Source: Pseudomonadota bacterium (GTDB lineage: Bacteria > Desulfobacterota > Desulfovibrionia > Desulfovibrionales > Desulfovibrionaceae). From it: a stretch of 11,501 nucleotides of DNA. Shown here in pieces: positions 1-5,831 of the stretch; the first letter of the stretch is position 1, and each line of letters begins with the position of its first letter. The stretch spans positions 1 to 11,501 of the forward strand of contig JAEXGX010000157.1 in NCBI GenBank assembly GCA_023450535.1, in the 5' to 3' direction. A model generated the notes under the pieces. The model did not search any database and was not told the origin of the DNA. It was given only the letters and a program-made list of their open reading frames with translations. The position numbers and the translations under genes are program-made.

Positions 1-924
1 GTTCACAGCACAGGAGACGGGCTATGGGACTGGGACGCCACCAATAACTCGGTCTACTATAGCCCGCAATATCTTTCCATGCTTGGCTATACTGAAGAAA
101 CCTTCCCGGCCAACCTGGAAACTTGGGCACGAAAAATTCACCCTGACGACTATGCGCGCACTGTCCCCATTCAGCAGGCTATTGTCGAATCTCCACGTAA
201 TGGAAACTCCTTTGAAGTGACCTACCGCCTGAAGAAGGCGGATGGCTCCTGGGCGTGGATACTTGGCCGCGGGCATGTCACTCATCGCGATGAAAACGGC
301 AAGGCCACCCGCCTCATCGGCATGCATACCGATATCAGCACCGCTCAGTTGGGCCGGGAAAAACTTGAAGACATGGTAAAACGGGATATCCTCACCGGAC
401 TGTGCAGCCGGGCTTTCTTTGAAATGACCGTGGAAGACCTGCTTGCCCATCCAGCTTGGCCGCTCAGCATCATTTCTTGTGATATTAATGGGTTAAAACT
501 CATCAATGACCACCTTGGCCATGCGGCGGGCGACGAGGTTCTGGTGCAGGGAGCCACACTGCTGCGCCGCTGCATGCGGCTTTCCGACTGTGTGGCCCGC
601 ATGGGCGGCGATGAATTCGTTGCACTCTTGCCCAACTGTTCCGCCCCCCAAGCTCAGCGCATCATGGGAGAACTCACATGTCGCATTGAGGCTTTTAACC
701 GCGATGAAAACCATATTCCCGTGCTCCTTTCCATCGGTCTGGCCATCAGCGCGAACGAAACATCGCTAACCGAGCTTATAAAAGCAGCCGACCGGGCTAT
801 GCTGGAACAGAAGACAAAACATCGTTCTGCCAGCCATCGACGCATCAAAGAATGGATTGAGAAGAACCATCACATTACGGTATCCCTCGAAGATATCCGT
901 TACTCCGGCCTCTGCGCCATTTGA
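1..924 (+). CDS. PAS-GGDEF diguanylate cyclase, 5' end outside window
   Basis: The reading frame is open from base 1, so the start and any N-terminal sensor lie upstream; 307 residues are visible. Residues 1-115 look like the C-terminal part of a PAS domain of the PAS_3 type (DGLWDWD near the start, SMLGYTEE, then a PAC-like GSWAWILGRG and RLIGMHTDI). Residues about 125-280 form a GGDEF domain: RDILTGLCSR opens it, and the catalytic loop is MGGDEF at 201-206. An RxxD inhibitory site (R193-L-S-D196) sits five residues before GGDEF, the usual spacing for c-di-GMP product inhibition. From family knowledge, an intact GGDEF makes c-di-GMP from two GTP, and the PAS domain tunes it to an unseen signal. 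A short tail of about 25 residues (KEWIEKNHHITVS...) follows the domain. No EAL or HD-GYP domain is visible. The MFS gene follows after 47 bases in the same direction. Confidence 0.93.
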   Translation, partial: VHSTGDGLWDWDATNNSVYYSPQYLSMLGYTEETFPANLETWARKIHPDDYARTVPIQQAIVESPRNGNSFEVTYRLKKADGSWAWILGRGHVTHRDENGKATRLIGMHTDISTAQLGREKLEDMVKRDILTGLCSRAFFEMTVEDLLAHPAWPLSIISCDINGLKLINDHLGHAAGDEVLVQGATLLRRCMRLSDCVARMGGDEFVALLPNCSAPQAQRIMGELTCRIEAFNRDENHIPVLLSIGLAISANETSLTELIKAADRAMLEQKTKHRSASHRRIKEWIEKNHHITVSLEDIRYSGLCAI

Positions 925-971
925 ACGTAAACGGCGGAGCAGTATGCCTCCACATGCCGGAGAATATTCGC

Positions 972-2231
972 ATGCCCACTACACTTGCGACCGGGAAGGC
1001 GCACGTCATCGCCATCTCGCTCATCACTGCCGCCTGCCTGTTTGGCGATTCCATGTTGTACATCGTGTTGCCCGTGCATTACCAGGAGGCCGGGTTGACC
1101 TCCCTGTGGGAAGTGGGCGTCATCCTGTCCATGAATCGCCTGATCCGCTTACCCCTCAACCCTGTAGTCGGCTGGATGTACCGCCGTATCAGCGTTCGAG
1201 GCGGCATTCTGCTTGCCACAGCATTGGCGGCAGCTTCCACTCTGGGATATGCCTTCGCTGACAGTTTTTTTATCTGGATTTTTCTGCGCTCAGTCTGGGG
1301 CCTTTCCTGGACGCTGCTGCGCATCGGGGGCTTTTTCTGTATTCTTGAGATATCCGACAATAATTCGCGCGGCTACTTCATGGGGCTGTACAACGGCCTT
1401 TACCGCCTGGGCAGCCTGGTCGGCATGCTGGCAGGAGGCATTCTCGCCGACACGCTGGGCTTTTTTGCCACAACGCTGCTGTTTGGTACATGTTCCGCCA
1501 TGGCTCTGCCCCCCGCACTGTTCACGTTGCCAAACGGCAAAATCCCGCCCTCTCCGACGAAAAATGACCCCCTTGCGCCCCCCCTGTTTCGTCAAAACAA
1601 AAAAAACGTGCTTCTGATTATGGGCACGGGATTGGTGGCCGCTCTGGCCTATCAGGGGCTGTACGCCGCAACATTGACCCAGATGATCTACCTGCACCTG
1701 GGAGCGGTTGTGACGCTCTGCGGATTGGCGCTGGGTGCTGCATCGCTGGGCGGCCTGCTTCAGGCTCTGCGTTGGGGCTGGGAACCCTGGCTTGCCCCCT
1801 GGTTCGGCAAATTGTCTGATCTGCGTTTCGGCCGTACCCCCATGATGATCTGGGCCTTGCTGGGCGCAGCACTACTCTTCGGGTTGACTGCCCTGTCTCT
1901 GCCTGCCCTGTTATGGTGTCTGGTATTACTCGGAGTCGAGCTCTTCGGCACCCTGCAAACCACCCTGGCCGACGCCGTGGCTTCGGATGCAGCCACGCGC
2001 CGCGCCCGCGACGCACAAAGCGAACTCGCAGGCCGCGATTTCATGCGCATGTATTCCCTGGCCGTGGATCTCGGCGCGGCGCTCGGCCCATTTACCGCCT
2101 ATGCCGTGAGTGAAATTCTGGATATGAACGCGGCCTATCTGTTTGTTGCCGTACTCATGGCGGTGCTCGGAGTGGCGTGGCTCAAGACAGGCGCGGAGGG
2201 TTTTGACAAAACCCCGCGCGTGAGGAGCTAA
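972..2231 (+). CDS. Major facilitator superfamily (MFS) transporter
   Basis: Inner-membrane secondary transporter of 419 residues with a hydrophobic pattern consistent with 12 membrane helices in two halves. The loop between helices 2 and 3 carries a motif-A-like G67-WMYRRISVRGG, and the second half repeats it as GKLSDLRFGR at 279-288 (D283, G287, R288). A hydrophilic central loop spans about 187-212. The ATG at 972 is preferred because GGAG lies nine bases upstream. An in-frame ATG at 954 and a TTG at 921 would lengthen the protein by 6 or 17 residues that look non-conserved. The cargo cannot be read from sequence; the protein resembles drug/sugar-type MFS permeases only in general. It lies 47 bases after the diguanylate cyclase gene with no terminator between, so co-transcription is possible. 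No clear terminator follows it. Confidence 0.85.
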   Translation: MPTTLATGKAHVIAISLITAACLFGDSMLYIVLPVHYQEAGLTSLWEVGVILSMNRLIRLPLNPVVGWMYRRISVRGGILLATALAAASTLGYAFADSFFIWIFLRSVWGLSWTLLRIGGFFCILEISDNNSRGYFMGLYNGLYRLGSLVGMLAGGILADTLGFFATTLLFGTCSAMALPPALFTLPNGKIPPSPTKNDPLAPPLFRQNKKNVLLIMGTGLVAALAYQGLYAATLTQMIYLHLGAVVTLCGLALGAASLGGLLQALRWGWEPWLAPWFGKLSDLRFGRTPMMIWALLGAALLFGLTALSLPALLWCLVLLGVELFGTLQTTLADAVASDAATRRARDAQSELAGRDFMRMYSLAVDLGAALGPFTAYAVSEILDMNAAYLFVAVLMAVLGVAWLKTGAEGFDKTPRVRS

Positions 2232-2344
2232 AAAACTGCATGTGAGGTTTTGAGCAGCGAATGTTGCTTTGTTCGCTCTTCGCCATCCTTCCTCCTTCCG
2301 ACAGGGAAATACTGAAGATTCCGGCATTAAAAATGTTGTAGCAC

Positions 2345-2410
2345 GAAGGCTTGAGCTTCGAAATTCGCCAGTTTGAACTTCTTTGCCCGTTCGCCCTCCG
2401 GGCAGGGACA
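2345..2410 (+). repeat. Dispersed repeat, copy A (inverted relative to copy B)
   Basis: Reading this copy on the minus strand and copy B (3032-3115) on the plus strand gives a matching order of blocks: GGAGGGCG, then AAAGAAG, then AACT, CGAA, TTCG, GCTCAAGC and TTC. The matches continue across about 65 bases with scattered substitutions and one long indel, which is the AAG array of copy B. The two copies are therefore related and point in opposite directions around about 620 bases. Confidence 0.5.
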
Positions 2411-2419
2411 AGAGGTGGT

Positions 2420-2454
2420 GTGTCATGGGCGGGCTTCGCCCTCCCCTCCGACAC
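2420..2454. repeat. Composite GC-rich hairpin
   Basis: GTGTC at 2420-2424 pairs with GACAC at 2450-2454, and GGGC at 2431-2434 pairs with GCCC at 2438-2441 around a TTC loop, with further G/C pairing between. There is no U-run on either side, so it does not look like an intrinsic terminator. It resembles a palindromic intergenic element. Confidence 0.45.
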
Positions 2455-2903
2455 TTCCCTTTGTCAATCCCCTCCCGGGATCCCCCTCCCATTTACTAGC
2501 ACGCAAGCCTTCCCGTATCGTTCTATCTTGTCTTCTCCGTTCCATGTTCAGCGTCTGCGCGCTCACCGCCCGCTGACCCGCTTCGCGGTTCACCGCGTCT
2601 CCCGCGTGCCCCTAACCTTTGTCTGCTCGGCTTTCGTGAATGCGCGCGCGGGAAGGAATCCCGACGCGCCCTCACGCCTCGCTCAAGCTCGCTACAGCTC
2701 GCGCCTCCGGCGGTTGAGGATACAATTCCCCTGTCCAATGTATTCCGGACTCCAGAACAATGAAAGTCCGTAACAACACAGAACTACGGAAGAAAAATCT
2801 TTGCACTCCAGACGTTATGCCAAATGCAGCATTTTGGATTGTCTCGCCGGAGGTTCAAAAAACTGGAATATCGCCGCCCCTCCGAGAGGGGGTTAAACGA
2901 CGC

Positions 2904-2943
2904 GCCCGCAAATTGAGCAACGAATTGCATTCAATTTGCGGGC
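2904..2943. repeat. Long near-perfect hairpin, REP-like
   Basis: GCCCGCAAATTGA at 2904-2916 is a perfect 13-base inverted repeat of 2931-2943. Inside it GCAA (2917-2920) pairs with TTGC (2925-2928) around a CGAA loop, leaving a two-base bulge. The structure has 17 pairs in 40 bases. Neither flank has a T-run in the orientation needed for an intrinsic terminator. The function is unknown. Confidence 0.65.
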
Positions 2944-3031
2944 AGTTACAAAAAATGGTGTTCTGTGAAGGCTGTGGGCGTTCCGGAAGGTTTGAAAGGA
3001 AGCTCGGAGGGACGGCAGTTCCTAACAGTCC

Positions 3032-3115
3032 CCTTCCTCGCCGGGAGGGCGGAAAGAAGAAGAAGAAGAAGAAGAAGAAGAAGAACGAACTACCGAAATT
3101 CGGTGCTCAAGCTTC
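3032..3115 (+). repeat. Dispersed repeat, copy B, with embedded AAG array
   Basis: This is the partner of the repeat at 2345-2410, in opposite orientation. It keeps the GGAGGGCG, AAAGAAG and GCTCAAGC-TTC blocks, but an AAG microsatellite expands its middle. It ends next to the inverted repeat at 3113-3162, just downstream of the DUF1269 gene. Confidence 0.5.
3054..3083 (+). repeat. (AAG)10 trinucleotide microsatellite
   Basis: Ten uninterrupted AAG units (CTT on the minus strand). It lies outside any credible gene, about 85 bases past the DUF1269 stop. Length change by slippage is likely in such an array; an effect on a gene is not evident because it sits downstream of both flanking genes. 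Confidence 0.95.
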
Positions 3116-3162
3116 TTTCTGCCCACTCCGCGCCGCCTTGTGCGATAAGCGGGCAGAAAGAA
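3113..3162 (-). repeat. Inverted repeat just after the DUF1269 stop codon
   Basis: TTCTTTCTGCCC at 3113-3124 is a perfect 12-base inverted repeat of 3151-3162, with a 26-base loop. On the minus strand the hairpin begins six bases after the DUF1269 stop. No T-run follows it, so it would be an atypical terminator, or a 3'-end stabilising structure. Confidence 0.55.
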
Positions 3163-3168
3163 ACCTCC

Positions 3169-3843
3169 TTACGCCCGTACCTCATTCATGGCCCGGGTGA
3201 CGGGATCGGTAGCGGTAGCGTCCACAAGATGGATAGTATCCTTACCCGTGGTACGGCTTTCGAAATGGGCTTCACCGTCGGGCTCCACTGCTACGACACT
3301 GGGGGCTTTTCCGGCCTCATCTGAACTTTCCGCCGTGCTTTCCTCTTCATCTTTTGCCGCGCCGTCCCGCAGGGCTTCACGCAGCCGGGATTCATCCTCA
3401 TGAGACAGAGAAGTCTGGATCACTGTACCGCCCGTGCCGCGCAGTTCTTCAAGAGCCTTGTCCAGCGTGATATTGCGGAACAAAACGAACAACAGAGAAT
3501 GCCCAGGCTGGAGCTGACGGGCAACGTTTTTCATGAAGTCGTCGTTCACGCCCACATCGGACAGCGCACCGGAAACAGCGCCCGCCCCCGCACCCACGAC
3601 GACGCCGAGCAAGGGGTTCAGGAAAATAAGCCCGATCAACAGCCCCCAGAAACTGCCGCCCACGGCTCCTGCCGCAGTCAGATTATGCAGTTGATGCAAT
3701 TTTACCTTGCCATCTGCCTTGCGGACGGCGATAACGGCATCTTCCAGATCAACCAGATATTCCTTCTGCATCTTCAAAAGTTGCAGGCGCACTTCCTCGG
3801 CCTGATACAGGCTCGGATAAGCCACAACAACAAGAGAACTCAT
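3169..3843 (-). CDS. DUF1269 family membrane protein with acidic C-terminal tail
   Basis: A 224-residue protein. Residues 1-160 match the DUF1269 pattern: a soluble N-terminus (VVVAYPSLYQAEEV, then DLEDAVIAVRKADGKVKLHQ), a glycine/alanine-rich hydrophobic stretch at about 57-97 (AAGAVGGSFWGLLIG..., GAGAGAVSGALSD), and a following soluble part with GHSLLFVLFRN. The family's function is not established; membrane association is inferred from the Gly-rich hydrophobic segment. Residues about 161-224 are an extra hydrophilic tail rich in Glu, Asp, Ser and Ala (KDEEESTAESSDE) that looks disordered and makes the protein longer than the usual ~170-residue members. The start is supported by GGAGG six bases before the ATG. 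It has its own promoter about 160 bases upstream and a palindrome in its leader. It is oriented like der but separated from it by 230 bases. Confidence 0.85.
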   Translation of the reverse strand: MSSLVVVAYPSLYQAEEVRLQLLKMQKEYLVDLEDAVIAVRKADGKVKLHQLHNLTAAGAVGGSFWGLLIGLIFLNPLLGVVVGAGAGAVSGALSDVGVNDDFMKNVARQLQPGHSLLFVLFRNITLDKALEELRGTGGTVIQTSLSHEDESRLREALRDGAAKDEEESTAESSDEAGKAPSVVAVEPDGEAHFESRTTGKDTIHLVDATATDPVTRAMNEVRA

Positions 3844-3867
3844 ATACTGCCTCCATGGTTTTCAGGT

Positions 3868-3886
3868 ATGCGCGGTATCCGCGCAT
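3868..3886 (-). promoter_or_regulatory. Palindrome in the DUF1269 leader
   Basis: ATGCGCGG-TAT-CCGCGCAT is a perfect 8-base inverted repeat with a 3-base spacer. It sits 24 bases before the DUF1269 start, between its promoter and its ribosome binding site. It could be an mRNA hairpin affecting translation or a DNA operator; the sequence does not decide. Confidence 0.4.
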
Positions 3887-4001
3887 GTCTCACCATGCGG
3901 CACTTCCGCTGAGAGGGGAATGATTTTCGATACGCCCCGGAACGGCCTGGCGTCACATGTCCCTTAACCTCAGGAGCAGGTCGCGGCTTTACGGCGTTGT
4001 A

Positions 4002-4031
4002 ATTATCTAATTTTTTGTGTCTTCCCATCAA
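4002..4031 (-). promoter_or_regulatory. Sigma70-like promoter for the DUF1269 gene
   Basis: On the minus strand TTGATG (4026-4031) is followed after 18 bases by GATAAT (4002-4007), one mismatch from the -10 consensus. Transcription would start near 3995, giving a leader of about 150 bases. A short hairpin, AAGCCGC-AAA-GCGGTTT on the minus strand (4030-4046), lies just upstream and could weakly terminate der transcripts, though no proper T-run follows. Confidence 0.5.
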
Positions 4032-4073
4032 ACCGCTTTGCGGCTTAGACGATGCAAATTCCACGAAACGGGG

Positions 4074-5585
4074 TTAATCGTCTTTCTTTTCCGCTTTCTT
4101 ACCGTGGGAAGATCGCAGGTGGACGCGCATGGGCGCGTGTTCAATGCCGAACAGCTTGCGCAAAGATTTCTCAAGATAACGGGCGTAGGATTCCGCCACA
4201 CGATCGGCATCGTTGACGAAAAAGACAAAGGTGGGCGGCTGGCTTTCGGCCTGAGTCAGATAGAAAAATTTGGGCCGCACCCGGCGCACCACCGGAGCCT
4301 GATGTTTGGTGAGCACTTCATCCATAGCCCGGTTAAGCCGGCCGGTAGGCACACGTACCGCGCACTCCTCATGGATGCGCTCGGCCATGGTCAACAGAGC
4401 GGCAAGCCCCTCGCCCTTGCGGGCAGAGGCGGGCATGACCGGCACATGAGAACAGAAGGAAAGCTCTTCCGCAAACTGCCGTTTCAGCGCGGCACGCGCC
4501 TTGACCGGCACCAGATCCATCTTGCTGAGCACAATGAGAAAGGGGGTTTTCCGCTCATCCAGCAGCTCCACCAAGCGCTTGTCCTGCGCGGTCAGGCCGC
4601 CGCCGGTGGCGTCGATGAGCAGCATGGTCACATGCGCCTTGGTCGTGCTCTTGATCGAAGAATTGACGGAAAAACGCTCCACTGTATCGGTAATACGGGA
4701 ACGCCGCCGCACTCCGGCGGTATCCACAAAAATATAGGTCTTGCCCTTGCGCTCCAGCGGCACATCCACACTGTCCCGCGTGGTTCCTGCTTCGTCGCTG
4801 ACAATCATACGCTCCTTGCCGAGAAAGGCGTTGACCAGCGATGACTTGCCCGCATTGGGGCGGCCCAGCAAACACAGACGCAACGGCCCTTCTTCGGGAA
4901 GTGCTGCTTCCACAATTTCCGCATCTTCCGCAGTATCCCCGAGTTCCACTGCGTCCTCGGCGTCGGCAAAGCCGTCATCCGAAACTTCGGCCAAAACATC
5001 AGCCGGGCTATCCCCGTCATCTTCCGTTTCCCGCGAGGGAAGCAACGCCCGGATATCCTCTTCCAACCCTCGGATATTATGCCCATGCTCGGCGGAAACA
5101 GCCAATAAAGGAAAGCCCAGCGCATGGAATTCCGCCAGCATCATATCTTCGCGTTCCATGCCGTCCACCTTGTTCACCACAACAAGCACAGGTTTACCCG
5201 CTCTGCGCAGGTGTGCGGCCAGATGCTCGTCAAAAGGCGTCAGACCATCACGGCCGTCCACCACCAGACAGATCACCGAACCTTCGGCTACAGCTTCTTT
5301 GGCTTGCCGGAGAACGTCTTCCTCAAAGCCCCGCAGGCCGTGCGGCCCTTCCACAGCGCTCTCGTGTCCGTCCATAGTCACCCCGCCGGTATCCACCAAA
5401 ATAAACGGGGCTTCATCACGGCTGCGCACCATGCCTTCCATACGATCCCGTGTGACGCCGGGGCGGTCGTGTGTAATCGCCCGCTTGCTACGGATCAGGC
5501 GGTTAAACAGCGTGGACTTGCCCACATTGGGGCGGCCCATCAAAATAACTTTGGGCAAGGGAGAACTGAGATTAATCGCGGACAT
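4074..5585 (-). CDS. der: Ribosome assembly GTPase Der (EngA), double G domain
   Basis: A 503-residue essential-type GTPase for 50S subunit maturation, recognised by two tandem Era-like G domains and a C-terminal KH-like domain. Domain 1: GRPNVGKS 17-24, the GVTRDR switch with T45, DTGG 65-68, NKVD 138-141, SAE 164-166. Domain 2: GRPNAGKS 241-248, GTTRD 267-271, DTAG 288-291, SKMD 354-357, SARKG 387-391. The KH-like part runs from about 410 to 495 (KFFYLTQAESQPPTFVFFVND). The second G4 motif has Ser where Asn is usual. The acidic linker between the G domains (about 185-232) is long, which explains a length above the common 450-490. The ATG at 5585 is chosen because GGAGGA lies just upstream; an in-frame ATG at 5621 would add 12 non-conserved residues. 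It has its own promoter and appears monocistronic. Confidence 0.97.
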   Translation of the reverse strand: MSAINLSSPLPKVILMGRPNVGKSTLFNRLIRSKRAITHDRPGVTRDRMEGMVRSRDEAPFILVDTGGVTMDGHESAVEGPHGLRGFEEDVLRQAKEAVAEGSVICLVVDGRDGLTPFDEHLAAHLRRAGKPVLVVVNKVDGMEREDMMLAEFHALGFPLLAVSAEHGHNIRGLEEDIRALLPSRETEDDGDSPADVLAEVSDDGFADAEDAVELGDTAEDAEIVEAALPEEGPLRLCLLGRPNAGKSSLVNAFLGKERMIVSDEAGTTRDSVDVPLERKGKTYIFVDTAGVRRRSRITDTVERFSVNSSIKSTTKAHVTMLLIDATGGGLTAQDKRLVELLDERKTPFLIVLSKMDLVPVKARAALKRQFAEELSFCSHVPVMPASARKGEGLAALLTMAERIHEECAVRVPTGRLNRAMDEVLTKHQAPVVRRVRPKFFYLTQAESQPPTFVFFVNDADRVAESYARYLEKSLRKLFGIEHAPMRVHLRSSHGKKAEKKDD

Positions 5586-5648
5586 GGGACTCCTCCGGCA
5601 CGCGGCGACGCGGGACGGCATGAATTATTGGGGAATACGAGATTCCGC

Positions 5649-5677
5649 CTTATAGCCTGCCGAGCGGCCATTGTCCA
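5649..5677 (-). promoter_or_regulatory. Sigma70-like promoter for der
   Basis: On the minus strand TGGACA (5672-5677) and TATAAG (5649-5654) are separated by 17 bases; each differs from consensus at one position. The leader would be about 55-60 bases. An inverted repeat, CCATTG (5668-5673) with CAATGG (5682-5687), overlaps the -35 and could be an operator, though six-base arms can arise by chance. Confidence 0.6.
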
Positions 5678-5771
5678 ACGGCAATGGTGTACCCCCTTGC
5701 AGACAGAACTTGGAACGAGCTTTCAATACCTATCATAACCATCTAAAATATATTGAAAAACAAAAAAATTC

Positions 5772-5800
5772 TTGCATTCCTTTCCGGGGTGGGCTATATC
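5772..5800 (+). promoter_or_regulatory. Sigma70-like promoter for the PaaK-like gene
   Basis: TTGCAT (5772-5777), a 17-base spacer and TATATC (5795-5800) lie just after an A-rich stretch (about 5740-5770) that could act as an UP element. The leader would be about 25 bases before the ATG at 5832. Confidence 0.5.
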
Positions 5801-5831
5801 AGCGCCTCAAATATTTGCAAGGGAGTCCGCC

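Larger units (their letters stand above)
2232..3168. other. Non-coding region rich in hairpins and repeats
   Basis: About 0.94 kb between the convergent MFS and DUF1269 genes. No frame here looks coding: the longest ones translate to strings such as PPLREG, PLPRREGG and poly-lysine, typical of palindromic intergenic DNA, and none has a good ribosome binding site with a protein-like composition. It holds a composite hairpin at 2420-2454, a CGCGG-TTCA-CCGCG hairpin at 2584-2597, a 10-base near-tandem repeat (CTCGCTCAAG / CTCGCTACAG / CTCGCG) at 2678-2703, a CCCCTC-CGA-GAGGGG hairpin at 2877-2891, a long hairpin at 2904-2943, and two inverted copies of a ~65-base repeat at 2345-2410 and 3032-3115. 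Confidence 0.7.

Noticed and set aside
1926..2492. 188-residue minus-strand frame over the MFS 3' end
   Set aside because: It overlaps the real transporter and has no motif or plausible composition.
2904..2950. Integron attC site
   Set aside because: The hairpin lacks the paired R/L core sites and no integrase or cassette is nearby.
3113..3162. Classical intrinsic terminator after the DUF1269 gene
   Set aside because: The stem is good but the loop is 26 bases and no T-run follows on the minus strand, so it is recorded only as an inverted repeat.
2760..3200. 146-residue plus-strand frame across the AAG array
   Set aside because: The product would contain ten consecutive lysines and translated palindromes, has no good ribosome binding site and overlaps the DUF1269 end.
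4741..5655. 304-residue plus-strand frame opposite der, and a similar one at 4017-4844
   Set aside because: Both are antisense to der, whose two G domains and KH-like domain are intact. The translations are Ser/Arg/Pro-rich without motifs.
5709..5726. Sigma54-like TGGAACG...TTC before the PaaK-like gene
   Set aside because: It has mismatches in both the -24 and -12 elements, and a better sigma70-like promoter lies closer to the gene.
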